Source: Pyrrhosoma nymphula (Eukaryota > Arthropoda > Insecta > Odonata > Coenagrionidae). From it: 64,000 nt of DNA. Shown piece after piece: positions 38,611 to 50,092 of the stretch; the first letter of the stretch is position 1; every line of letters begins with the position of its first letter. The position numbers were made by a program, and so were the translations under genes. The notes beneath the pieces are model-generated. The model saw only the letters and a program-made list of their open reading frames with translations. It did no database searches and was not told where the DNA came from. The stretch is from NCBI GenBank assembly GCA_963573305.1, contig OY754329.1, positions 66,523,084 through 66,587,083 on the forward strand, written 5' to 3'.

Positions 38611-39156
38611 AATTAATCAAGATGACTATTGATAATGTGCATAATTAATGTTATGCATAAGATAAACATGCATACATTTTATTAAGCAGAATGTGAGAAG
38701 ATCGAATATTCGAAAAAATGGATATTGGGAGTTAAGTTATGAAACGAATAGTTCTTGCGAACCGAAATTTGTAACGAAGTCCATAACTTTATAGATTTGA
38801 TAACTATCTATCTCAGAGATAAATAGTCGTGCAATCGGCCATTAGTTATTTACAAAATTAATCAAGTAAAAAAATGTTCAGACTTTGCCACTAATATAAA
38901 ATATTTTAACAATTACATATGAACACACGTTATGATACGTATATTTCTAATAAAACAACTTAAGGAGCAATTTCAGCAAAATAATGGAGATGTGGTGCAA
39001 ACGAAAAATGATGAAGAACAAATGAACAGAGATAGACACTAGCGATGAGGTAATGTGACAAATTAAAGAGGAAGGACTATACATCGTAGATTTAGACATT
39101 CTTTGAACGCTAATTGACCAAAAAAAGTGCGCTATACGTGTATTATGTGATTAATA

Positions 39157-39450
39157 GGTACCAACGTAGAAGTCCTACAAAAGGTTAGAGATAAAACAAG
39201 TACAATGAAAGTTATAAGACAAAGTAGGGACAAACTAATTGGACACATTTTTCCACGTAATCTATTGAAGACAATATTGGAAAGAGAAATTAATGGGAAT
39301 ACTTACAAAGGAAGACCAAAAATAGAATAGGTACAAGAGGCAAATTATGAAGGAAGTCGTTGTGAATAGTTATGGAGAAATGAAGCTGTTGGAGAAGAGG
39401 AGAGTGGAGTGGAGAGCTGCAGCAAACCTACCTTCCGATTGATGGCTACT
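39157..39450 (+). pseudogene. LINE reverse-transcriptase C-terminal fragment (GHILR-type family)
   Basis: The plus-strand translation gives TNVEVLQKVRDKTSTMKVIR, DKLIGHIF, NLLKTILEREING, YKGRPKIE, then after a frameshift QIMKEVVVNSYGEMKL and RVEWRAAANLPSD before a stop. This is the best preserved C-terminus of the family in the window: the NEEVL, IGHI, GRP, SYxEMK and EWRAAAN boxes are all readable. Two breaks (a stop after KIE and a frameshift) disable it. It lies inside the 38378-42823 inverted-repeat block. Confidence 0.8.
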
Positions 39451-41284
39451 GATGATGAAATTGATTTTATTCAGAGAGTAATGTAAGGAATTACATGGTA
39501 CTATAAACGACTCTGGCGTTGCTCACTGAACTATCATGTAAGCGGGAGTAATGAAGCAAATACAAGTTTTAAGTCTCCCTACACATTCACGCACACGTTC
39601 ACAGGGGCAAACCTTGGCGAGAGAAGTATTTTAAGAATGCAGTGACAAAAATAATCAACCTACACCCTCTTATTCCGTAATTATATTAATTTTTAAAAGC
39701 TGGCTCGAGATATAATGAATTAGGAAATGTATTTACAGAGGGCCATGCAAATAATAATATTCATGAAAAATTCAAAATTATTTTTTCCTATTACCAATTT
39801 AAGCAAAACATACACAGAGCGATGAAATACAATAAATTTGTTCTCAGCGAGTGGAAGCCATTCTATTAGATGTGTATTCAACAGGATAAACTGTCATCAA
39901 GAATTAAAATTATTTCATAATGTCAAAGGAATGCTTAAGTATTTACCCGGAATTTAGGACTGTAATTTAAGCTGAATACTCTTTTCTATAATATTGCCGT
40001 TCATCCGCATACAAAACAGCATGAGCCAATTATAAATAACATTCCGCAGAAATGTACAAAAACACAGGAGTGCTCTTATACATATAATATGTGCGGAGTT
40101 TTTTCCGTGGCTAAAAGACCGGCAGGGTGAAATGAAATGACGAACTATACTCTTGACTCAATCCCCTTGAAAATAATAGAATGACTTAATTGGTGAGAGT
40201 AAAGTTAAATCTACAATTCATGTAAATTATTTTTTCCACAACGACGATTTTTTTTCAAAGATCGTGACCAAGAACTTTATATTTTTAATTTGCACCTACA
40301 TTTTATAGAAAATAAATCTTACCATTACAATCATTATTGAATGGATAACTGACGTTCATTCATCAATTTAAACGGGCATTGCCCTCAATATCCACGAGTT
40401 AAAGATCAAAATTAAATTCCGCCGGCTGAAACGTATCACCAGCGTATCCAATTTTGCTCGTGTGACTAAAGAGAATATCTCGTTGGCTATCAAACTGTCA
40501 ATTGACTGTTGATCGTGCAGAGTTTGCTAAACATTCATAACATATTTTCCCACCTCAAGTATTTTATCCTAACGATCTCCTACTCTGTTTCCCGATACCG
40601 TCACTATGCTCACTATTCTCCGAATACACAATTAATTGACCAGTTTGGAATCAAACGCGTTACTAGAAAACACGTGCATTAATTTTGCCTAGCGAACCCC
40701 TATATCGCGTGGAAAAACAACAAAAACTTATTCCGGGAAGTTAAGAGGACAGAAGTTGATGTCATGGCAAGATGAGAGTAACGGGATCCCTCCATTAAAT
40801 AAACATGGGATACCACCTCTCGGGTACACCAACTTTCGGCGTAGATGTAGATTGCAGAAACGGTAGATATAAAATATATTTTTTTTCCTAAGACAACAAG
40901 GGACCATAATAGTTGCAATATGTCGTCTATACAAAATTTTCACTCCCACTAGGTAAGACTTTGCACTTGCGTCCAATAACACACCATTATTGCTATTACC
41001 TATTGTGCTTGAAATGTCTCGAACGACTTTGTTTCCTGCATCAATAAGTAAGTATCTCGTAGTACCCATGAACTAATAGTATTAGTAATAATATTCAGTA
41101 GTAGTGAATAAAACCGTGTACTTAATGTACATATCTTTGGTTCACCAAAGTAAGCACTCCTTTAGTTACCGGTTTAGACGGTTATTGTTTACATGAGTGC
41201 TTTTCGATCCAAGCCTATCGTCCAGGAGTGCGTGAGGGGTTTAGCTTTGACCAGGTATGAGTGCTGCATGCCCGCTATGGAACC

Positions 41285-41336
41285 ACTTTATGCCACACAT
41301 ACCATGGTGGTGGTTTGCACGGTACTACGTAGATAT
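41285..41336 (-). repeat. Dispersed repeat head, fragment
   Basis: On the minus strand it reads TATCTACGTAGTACCGTGC then CCACCACCATGGTATGTGTGGCA, matching the head of the dispersed repeat at 37231 (TACATCTACATAATACTTTGCG) and its fragment at 43215-43270. Confidence 0.55.
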
Positions 41337-42563
41337 GGATAAATAATTCCGAAAGAACCTTCGAAAATCACCATGATGATTAGGCTGACAACGAGTTGTA
41401 CATTACGTGCTCATAGATCGTTTCCTCCGGGGATTTACTACGCATTCCTTATCTAATGTCTGATGAAAAAGCTTCAGTCACTTCCTTGCTGATGTCTGCC
41501 CTCGGGACCGAAAGGGTATGCGAAAGAGATATTGTTAATATCACTCCAATCAAACAATTACGACGAGAAATAGAAGCTTTACTATCACAAACTGCGTATG
41601 ATTAATTGAAGATAGCTCCATGAGGTTTATCTCAAGCCTATTACTTCACATTACTCAGGGAATTAGAATTAATTAAGTGATTTATCTGAATGTGACTGAC
41701 TAAATTTAAAAACAGACCATAGAGGCAAAACTTTGATTAGACTAAGTAATTATACTTCCATTAATGTAACAACTAAGAATTTCTATGAACTATAGTAATG
41801 TAAATTTCAAAATTAATATACAATGCAAGCATAACAGTACCCAAATTAAAACAATAATTACAGAATAATGCCTCCAAAGAGCAAAGTCCACAGTTTGAAA
41901 TAAAACTCCAACTTATAAATTAGTTTTTCACGCAATTAAAGTTTTACTAGCAGCTAAAATATTTGCCAACTAATTAACTGTGATTTTTAATTTACAATTT
42001 TAATGCAAGAAATAAAGAGATTTCTTAGAAAATTTTATTTTTCGCAGGTAAATTACTTCCTGCACTAATCACACGAAATAGGATAGCATATGGCTAAATA
42101 TAAAAAATGCTTTTGAAACTTGTAACACGGAGCGCAAATATAGAAATTAATTTAATTCCCTTGGAATTACATTACGAGAGGAACTGGAATACTCGTAATG
42201 AGGACCAAAGTGTGAACAATAATTTATTAGTGAAAAGCATACACGGGTATTTGCCATAAAAAAGACAGTTTGACCAGACCAGAATTTGAAACAGGATTGC
42301 TTAACTGTTGTATAAATGACAAATTAGAAGGGGGGTCCTTATTTAAACCCCGGTCAAATTAAAAATATTTCTCAATTCAAAAATGCATGCATTTGTGTTA
42401 AAACATAAAGTAAAGGTAGCAAAAGAGAACAGATGGAAAAAAAGTCTCAATCCGCAATCCAATCAATTCATAGAGCGAATAAATGTGAAAAAGTGCCGAT
42501 ACTGACCGTCTATTTCTTTTTAAAACCAATGGAAAACTAAACAATTAACAGCACTCTCAAAGC

Positions 42564-42594
42564 AAAGAATTCGTTTAGCAAGAACGAATTCTTT
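42564..42594. repeat. Perfect 12-bp hairpin
   Basis: AAAGAATTCGTT (42564-42575) and AACGAATTCTTT (42583-42594) are perfect complements around a 7-base loop. The hairpin abuts the inner edge of the right long inverted-repeat arm. Confidence 0.85.
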
Positions 42595-42823
42595 CTCCAA
42601 ATTCATTGCATAATAACTCTGTTTTCAAGTAAATAAAGGCCAAGTAGTACATCGCACATTTGCCATCTTGGTTTCTTATGGAACTAATAAGTATTTAACT
42701 ACATTTCATCAAGCCTTATAAACCATGAGATCATTTATGAAACGAATACTCTTATCAAATCATTCTACAAATATATTGATTGAATTTCTTGGTTTATGGA
42801 TCTCATACCTATGTAACAGATAA
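42592..42823 (-). repeat. Right arm of the long inverted repeat
   Basis: It is the inverted partner of 38378-38610. The outer limit is the CAGATAA at 42817-42823; the flanking AGAGTCGCAAAG shows no clear match to the left flank. Confidence 0.85.
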
Positions 42824-43214
42824 GAGAGTCGCAAAGAAATGTTATGCAAAGTGGACAGCGTAATTTGAGTCTCGGCGCACGCAGCAAGCAGCATAGAAGC
42901 ATGGCAAGCAGGACCCTGTCGTCATAGGCAGCAAGCAACAAATAGTGGCACAGCAAAAATTATCGCAAAATCATTGAAAATAAAAAATTCAACTGGCCAC
43001 AATCCCTCTCTTTGTGCCTCACCACGTTTGGTGCATTGACTCTTTACGGCCAGTTTAATCTTTTAATAGACCTCAGAGGTCCATCAATTATTTAATAGAA
43101 GATACCATGTTAACACAAAAGTGAAATCCGTGACGCAGGAAATTCTCATTAAATCCTCTTGAAGCACGTTTTTTACGATAATTTCAAATTTATGATGATT
43201 TTCAATCCTGCCTT

Positions 43215-43270
43215 GAATCCCCTGCCACACACCATTGAGGTGGCTTGCAGGGTATTTTGTAGATGTAAAT
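43215..43270 (-). repeat. Dispersed repeat head, fragment
   Basis: On the minus strand it reads TTTACATCTACAAAATACC, then CTGCAAGCCACCTCAATGG and TGTGTGGCAGGGG. This is the clearest copy of the repeat head that also begins 37231 and, in diverged form, 27115. Confidence 0.65.
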
Positions 43271-44860
43271 TCACCGTAAAGATGTCTACGAGAAAAAATC
43301 CATCTGGAACAGAAATGAAACCATGGGACTTAAGCCACGGGACATTTCACCGACCACTACTCAACCAAGACTTACCAACCTAATTATCGGTATTTAATGT
43401 GAATTATTTCTCGTGGTAGATTCTAAACACCTAATTTATCCAGTGGATGCAAGATCACAAGAATGAAATGGCTAATTGATTCATCCAATACCAATAAATA
43501 TTTGTGATTAAACTTGACTTCGGGTTTTCAACCTTCAAAACCTCGGGTAAGTATTAAAAAATACTTGCAATGCTCAATGAAGAATTCCTCACAAGTTTTG
43601 CAAGTGGTATTCACATAAGTTGATCAGTTAAAAAGCATTAGTTGCTAGCCTGGGACGAAGAGTTGGTCATAGAGTTTGCCTGAGAATATCAAATGCACGA
43701 AGGAGAAAATGTAGTGGATAACGAGAAATGCATTTAAGAATCAGCTGCTTGACTTTTATTTTTGCATGAGTTTAACAATGGGTCAGTTCAATACCTATTA
43801 TAAAATTTATCATTAATAAATGTTGTAATAAAAATGTAAATACTGAAAATCGAGAAATATTCTGGTAGTTTTATTATGTAGTACGTATTCCTACTTACAC
43901 ATTTAGGGGCAAGTTCTCACATTTAAAACACTGATATTTATCCTACGTCTTTTTAAATGGTGTAACAAACAGAAAATTTTATTGATCCATGTCCTATATC
44001 CGTTGTATTTAATCTTCAGAATGGATATCATAATAGAAAGGGCTGCATAACCGCTCTGGATTTTTTTACAAGCATGTACCTGTACCATTATGGCCCCGAA
44101 TATTTTTCATCTATTGTCTTTATGCGTACCTCACCGAAACATATAATGATTGAAGCATGCTGTAGCTCTGTCACAGTAAAGATAAAATGCCACGGACCCC
44201 CACAGACAATTGAATCACGACCGAGCGCCAACGAGACACGTGAAGCAATTATAGCCGTGTTGTGGTTATCGTTGTGAGATGATTCATGAATTTAAAGCAC
44301 GGCACATCGGACAGCGAAGATATCCCGCGGGATTGTGATTTTCCTATTCTGTTGGGAGTGAGACTTCGTCACCCAACTTGTATTTCTGGAATACCTTGCT
44401 CTTGGATATGCGATACCAGGACTTATCGATGCCAAGTAAATTTTAAATATAACGTACGGATTTACAATACCCATAAATAAAAGAGTAGAAGATTATTAGA
44501 GGCTACAGAGGTGAAGATAACTTCTAAGGAATGCAGAAAAACCAATGTTAGGAAGAGAGAGAAGTGGAAGTATGACGATACCATTACAAAAATGAAAATA
44601 TAATTGACTGGTTGCTTATGAGAAATGAAACGAACATATAAATAAAATAACAACCGACAGTTTATTACGTTTCGCAAAAGAAACACTGCCCACAGATAGA
44701 AGACGCGTCGGTTGACGAAGAATAAGGAGGTCAACAACTTTAACTAGAGTAGACTATAATCGAAGAAGAAACAGGCCACAGAACTCTATTATAAAGGAAA
44801 AAGAAGACAATATTGAAACTATAAGTTGGTAAAAACCGATGGATAGCATCAATGAGCTTT
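43271..44860. other. No recognisable gene
   Basis: AT-rich sequence with short ORFs on both strands (for example 44462-44737, -) that have no domain. Confidence 0.4.
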
Positions 44861-45070
44861 AAAAATTACTATATGAGCAATATTATCGGCATGAAGACAC
44901 AGTCAATGATGAGTTACTGTCGATAGAGCGCTGCAGTAATTATCGTAAAAAAACTATTTAAATAATAAATAATAATAAAAATTACTATATGAGCAATATT
45001 ATCGGTATGAAGACACAGTCGATGATGAGTTACTGTCGATAGAGCGTTGCAGTAATTATCGTAAAAAAAC
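44861..45070 (+). repeat. Recent 94-bp tandem duplication
   Basis: Bases 44861-44954 and 44977-45070 are the same 94-base unit with about three transition differences (about 97% identity), separated by a 22-base AT spacer made of AATAAT strings. The unit includes ATGAGCAATATTATCGG, GAGTTACTGTCGATAGAGCG and CAGTAATTATCGT. Confidence 0.95.
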
Positions 45071-46279
45071 AATATGAATTTTTATGGCACCAAGAACAAA
45101 ATGTAGAAAACGACACTTTAAATTGATACATTTCATGTGGGGTTCACGATTCTGAATGCAGTTCATCCACATACAGCGTTATTTCTGAGACGTAAGTTGT
45201 TGAAATACGTATATTGTGCAGAACATATTCTACGCTGGGTGGTGTGATTGAAAACATAACACTGCCAAGCATTTCTGAAGTTGTTTAAGTTGCTGGACCA
45301 AAATATTGGCCGTTGTAAGATGTCATTGGAATAAGCCTACTTTTAATAAATACGCCAATACGGGGTTCACAGTATAACGCCCCATCTGACAGATTCCACT
45401 CCATTCTTCCTCGATAATGTTTCAATTTCCTTTCTAATTTCAGTAGCGTTTTTTGGAGGGCATTTTGACCAAAAATATGTCCAAGCATTTCTTTTCAAAG
45501 TTTTCACCAAACTTCTTTTTTTTTCCTCCAACTCTTCGCAAGAATTCTTCATTGATAAAAATAAAATACGTTATTTATAAACTTTGTGGTGTTGCATCAT
45601 CTTATTAATTTTCATATGGAAACTTTATAATAACCGCATAACAACACGAATTCAAGACCCGGGTTTCAATACTAGTACCAAAACAAGTACCATCATCAGG
45701 TAATTTGCAAACGTAAATCAGTTCCCGTATTACTCTGACCTGTGAGTTGATGGGAGGGAAGGAGAAGGAAAAAATCATGGGGATGACAAGGTGCAAGTGA
45801 AAGTTTAATAAAAAAAATGCAAGAAATCCGTTGTCTCCGGCGTCACTACGTGGAATTTGGTCATAATTTTGAACGAGAAGACTTACTTTATAAATCCACA
45901 TATAATTTATTTCATAGACAACCTAGGTCGTCTGTGAATTTTTTTGTGTGGAATTATAAAGTTGATTGTCTCATTCTAAAAAGCCAGGAGGATGATGGCG
46001 GAATAGGCGGGTAACCGACACTTATTAAGGAGATTAACTCCGGGGTCACGAATAATTTCTAAAGTTTCAAGCCGTTCTATATAATTGATCTTACATCGAT
46101 GATTAGTAAAATGGAACACTCTGATATAAAAATCACTCTGGTGGTCACATGCCAAAAAAGGTTTCGCGAAGTTGTCCCAATCGTCATGATATTCCTCCAC
46201 CCCTTTATTTACTAGTCAGTGTAAGCCTAAGGAAAGTTTTAATACCACCTTATAATATTGCATTGAAACCTGGATCGTG
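45071..46279. other. No recognised gene; foldback-core remnant at 45656-45669
   Basis: GACCCGGGTTTCAA at 45656-45669 repeats the core of the foldback at 5341-5494 but without a matching second arm. Two minus-strand ORFs in different frames (45285-45488 and 45367-45552) overlap; both are lysine/glutamate-rich and unrecognised, possibly one decayed coding stretch. Confidence 0.35.
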
Positions 46280-46520
46280 AAGTTTTTTGTAAATCCGTGG
46301 TTTTCAAATACTTCTACACGGAAATAAATTCTTCTTTGGTTATTTTAGTTATCCATTTCATCTTCGTTAATCTTGCACAACACCATATTTCCACAGCGTT
46401 CAACCGTATTTGTTCTGCTGACTATTGCCCATGCTTCACAGGAGAATACTTCACACACGAGCAAGCCCCAAAGGTAACATACGTCGGTGTATTCTTGCTA
46501 TGTAATAGTGTTGGTACATA
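46280..46520 (-). pseudogene. LINE RT fragment (GHILR-type family)
   Basis: Read on the minus strand across frames, the segment gives CEAW, then EQIRLNAVEIWCCARLTKMK followed by WITKITKEEF. This matches the CETWT, EQKRLxAxExWCxRRxxKxxWxxxITxEEx order of the family. Frameshifts separate the pieces and the GHILR tail is absent. The 113-codon plus-strand ORF across it is a shadow. Confidence 0.6.
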
Positions 46521-47874
46521 CTTCGAGGATTTTTCCTTTTATCTCTGCCCCACTTTGTATACAGAGACCTACACGGTCAAAGCCTTGTGGAACCTCTCTC
46601 ACCCCACCTCCTGCATCCTCCTAGCAAGTCAACTTTGACGTTCACATGATCTCAGCGATGCATCGAGCTCCTCCAGATTCCATCACACAAGGGAATAGGT
46701 ACCCTTCACCAAGGAGCGCACGAAAAAATCGCAAGGAGCTGCACATACCGAAAATGACGAAGTTACCGCGAAGGTATACATATACATACTCTCGTATTAT
46801 CTCACGGACAAACGCCCCCAACACGTCCACCCTTGACTGAGATATAGAGGGATATATTGCTCTACAAGGAGTTACGTAATACGTGCAGGAAGATGAAAAA
46901 TATTTTTATTTTTTTCTCTCTAGACTTGCATGCAGGAATGCCGGAGCGGATGATTTAGTTACGGGGTGGATCGGATATTTCGCAGAGGTCTTCACCACCA
47001 GGGATTCCTATCCTAGAAACCAGAAGGATGCAGTCTCGGGCAACGGAATATGAACATAGGGGAGTTGTTGCTAAGGCGAAGTGCATGTACTGTTGTTTCG
47101 CGAAATGAAAATTCATTAGCTTCCGCACGTACACAAGTCTATGGAACGGCATCCTCTTACCCTTGGGAATCACCGGCTGCAGAAGAAGAAGAAAGCACAA
47201 GCATATTTGCGGTCGAACAGGGGTTTTTTCGATTAAATAAAAAAATAAACATAAACAGACGGACCTTATAATGTTCCAACACATTCTCGCTGTACCAATC
47301 CCGAATAAATGTCTGAAGAAAAAAAAACTTTTTTCCTATTTTTTATGTATTTATATAGGGTAAAAAGTTGCAAAGTGCAAAAGTTTGTCGTGCTCATTCG
47401 AACGAAACACGAACGGTGTATATACTACTACTTTTATCTCCCTCTACCCAAACCTCCTTCAGCATCCACACCAGACCTCTCACTAGGAAGAATCATCTGT
47501 TTTCATCACGAGAACGCTAAAAATAAAAGTGATACTTGTGGGGGGAAGGGGATTTATCTTTCCACTACATTTGGTCCCAGAGGGGGGAAAAGTTTGAACA
47601 CTTCTGAAATAAGAGCGGGATGAACATTTTGAGAGGGAATGGAGTAGTTTTTTTTGCACGCAGTGGTGAATTGAACGTCACACTAAGATGGAAGGGAAGG
47701 TATGTTGCCTGGAGAAGGGAAAATATTATGAGAGGAAGGGTTGGGAATACATGTGGATATGCCCATTTAGAGGAGTAGAGGTCAATTGGCAAAATTTCAT
47801 TCAACACTAGTACGAGACGTGAAAGGAATTGAAATTAATCAAATACCACTGGACTGAGAAACATATTCAACGAC
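46521..47874. other. No recognisable gene
   Basis: ORFs at 46955-47284 (-), 47050-47271 (+) and 47309-47623 (+) overlap in antisense pairs and carry no domains. Nothing else is supported. Confidence 0.4.
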
Positions 47875-48215
47875 CTAAGTGACGGCTCTTGTGCAATGTG
47901 GCGTCCCTTGGAAATTGATCAAGTAGTGTCTACGAAGTCCTACGAGAGACGATAAGTATAATGAAAACTCTGAAAAGGATAAGATGCAAACATATTGGGC
48001 ACATTTTGCGACAATATAGCCAATTGAAATGTATGATGGGAGGGTAAATGAATGGCAAGGATTGCAGATGAAAGCTATGAACTGTATACATCAGGTAAAC
48101 CATGAAGGATATCAAAGTGAATAATTGTAGAGGAATGAAGCTGTTTGCTGAGAAGAGAGCTGTTGAGCTGCTGTAGAGAGTGAAGATCTGCTGCAAACCA
48201 ATCCGTGCATGATGA
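47875..48215 (+). pseudogene. LINE reverse-transcriptase C-terminal fragment, heavily decayed
   Basis: The plus strand reads YEVLRETISIMKTLKRIRCK, HIGHILRQYSQLKCM, GRPR-box remnants, GMKLFAEKRAVELL and CCKP. These fit the NEEVL, GHILR, EMKLLAEKRVEWR and AANP boxes of the same family as 39157-39450. There are many stops. Two overlapping plus-strand frames are needed to follow it. The minus-strand ORF 47930-48229 is a shadow. Confidence 0.65.
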
Positions 48216-49079
48216 TTAATGATGATCATGATTATTTGATACCCCTGATGTTATTACGTGTCCCTCCATTTTTTACTTAAATATTGGAATGGTCTATAGT
48301 CCCTATTATACGTACAACGAGATCGCATTGCTGCGGTTAGTACTTTCTGCAAATATTTACAAACAAAAATAACAAATTAATATCTACAAAATAAATTAAA
48401 ACAGGGAAAATAAAAAATAAAATATCAGAACAATGAATGGCGTCTTTAAAGTACACAAAATTTGGAAATTAGACCAAAATAAAGTAACCTTAGCTCGTAA
48501 GGGAAATATTTGCAGTTTATACCACCTGAGAGCCACCTAAAAAATGTGTACAATTCACTGAGGTAGATAATTGTTTCATTTGTTCAGGAATTGAGATTAA
48601 GTATCCCATTATTCATGATCCTGTAAAGTAAAAGTTTTTCCTAGTCTAAATTTCACAGCAAGGAGGATTAGCTTATTAGAACTCCGAATGCTTCGAGGCC
48701 CATGCTTCTCCGATACTTCATTGCAGTCTGTTTGTTGTAAAAAAAATCCAATTTAAGACGCTAAGCAATCTTCACTGAGGCAAACATATATTTATCAATC
48801 TGAATTCTTATGATGTATCGACAGATGAAAAAATGCATAGGTGTAGAGAACGAGGAATGATTTCTAAATTAATTTGAGCTGCCGGTTTAGATCTTTGGAT
48901 CCCATGGTATTTTAGTCACTTTCTTTTTTATGTGAATGGGAATGAATATCTTATGGTTTGTTCTCGGTGTCATGTAAGGGTTTACCGCGACCAATATCTG
49001 TGTACTTTCGAGGGCCTCGTGAGCAAAAACTATAATGATTACAGAATACTTAAATCTATGACTGGATAGCTCGTTTCGT
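48216..49079. other. No recognisable gene
   Basis: AT-rich sequence without long ORFs, repeats or RNA signatures that I can identify. Confidence 0.4.
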
Positions 49080-49210
49080 CTACTACCGGAAATGGCTTGT
49101 CGCGAGCGGAGGGGAGTTGCGAAGTGACGTCACAGCGCTGCGCGTGGGGATCTAAATTTGGGCTTATGTGGGCACGGCGCGAGCTCAGTTCAGTTGTATC
49201 TCCGGAACGA
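49080..49210 (+). promoter_or_regulatory. GC-rich promoter-like patch with CRE palindrome and initiators
   Basis: A perfect cAMP-response-element palindrome TGACGTCA lies at 49125-49132 inside a GC-rich island. About 55 bases later come overlapping arthropod initiator matches TCAGTT (49185-49190 and 49190-49195), with CGGAACGAGTTGG downstream in a DPE-like position. The start could belong to an unseen host transcript or to a retroelement 5' end; no ORF follows closely. Confidence 0.35.
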
Positions 49211-49907
49211 GTTGGTCGATTTTAGTGATCAAGGTGTCTATAGATATCTGAGAACGTGAGATAGACGTGAATAACACAAAAAATATAAAATTAACATTGA
49301 CAAGCAGAAAATATTAGTTACCATCGACCAATTGTTCACAGGTTAGCGATTTGCACGAATGATTTCGACGAATAAATAGTATGCATAGTAATTTAATATA
49401 ATTTTCTTTCTTTCATTTCACCTTTCTTTCTGACAAACATAACAAAAGAATCTCCCAATCACAAGAGTAACGTATGTAATTTCGCATTCAGGAAATAAAG
49501 ATCCGACCGGAGTATCAAGATTACTCCCTGTATTTTTTTCGTCGTTTCAAATCAATGGTACAAAAGAGTTTTAATTTTGAGCTATCCCAAATCCATAGGT
49601 AAGGCGAATATAAAACTAAATCTCAACGATAATACATCTCAAGGCCACACTCGAGCGAGTATTTATCTGCTTATTCTGTACTTGAAATGAAGTAAGTACG
49701 AATGATAAAATTGTAGAAATCAGTGCCATTGGTAGGTCACTGGCTATCAACACTAATCGTTTGACAGAGGACTCATGACATGGCTGACTCTTGCCCCATC
49801 ATACCGTCCCTCGTACGAATCAACTCTAATTTACCACTCGAACATAAATGACATACAGTAAAAATCACATTCAACAACAATTCTGAGTCTCTAAGATATT
49901 ATTAAGA

Positions 49908-50080
49908 GGACGCCTCGGTAGCTTAACTGGTTAAAGCACTCGGCGCGAAATCGAGGTATCCGGGTTCGAATCCAGGTCAAGGCGAATGATTTTTCCTCTG
50001 TGGAATATCGCACTTATGTGCACTTGCGGGTGACTCCGTAAAGGTAACTACCGTGGCTAGTCCCGGTATCCTCCAAATTA
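49908..50080 (+). mobile_element. tRNA-derived SINE with perfect 12-bp target-site duplication
   Basis: ATATTATTAAGA at 49896-49907 is repeated exactly at 50081-50092, bounding a 173-base insert. Its head (49911-49983) folds like a tRNA: CGCCTCG pairs with CAAGGCG apart from one mismatch, CTCGG pairs with TCGAG around CGCGAAA, and CGGGTTCGAATCC forms the T arm. A-box TAGCTTAACTGG and B-box GGTTCGAATCC are intact, so RNA polymerase III could start here. Position 33 is G instead of the almost invariant U, arguing against a functional tRNA. A body of about 95 bases follows, with no simple A-tail but an AATTA end. Confidence 0.85.
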
Positions 50081-50092
50081 ATATTATTAAGA

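Larger units (their letters stand above)
38378..42823. mobile_element. Candidate transposon or inverted duplication with arms of about 230 bp
   Basis: Bases 38378-38610 and 42592-42823 are inverted copies of each other, roughly 90% identical by eye over about 230 bases, including exact runs such as TTATCTGTTACATAGG plus the 26 bases after it. Similarity stops at TTATCTG on the left and CAGATAA on the right. The 4-kb interior has no transposase ORF; it contains a LINE fragment (39157-39450) and a dispersed-repeat piece (41285-41336). No clear target-site duplication was seen. The structure could be a non-autonomous long-TIR DNA transposon later invaded by retroelements, or an inverted segmental duplication. 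Confidence 0.65.

Noticed and set aside
46297..46638. 113-codon plus-strand ORF
   Set aside because: It is antisense to a recognisable, frameshifted LINE fragment on the minus strand.
49911..49983. A functional tRNA gene
   Set aside because: The loop has G at position 33, the acceptor stem has a mismatch, a SINE body follows and a 12-bp target duplication flanks the whole; it is a SINE head.
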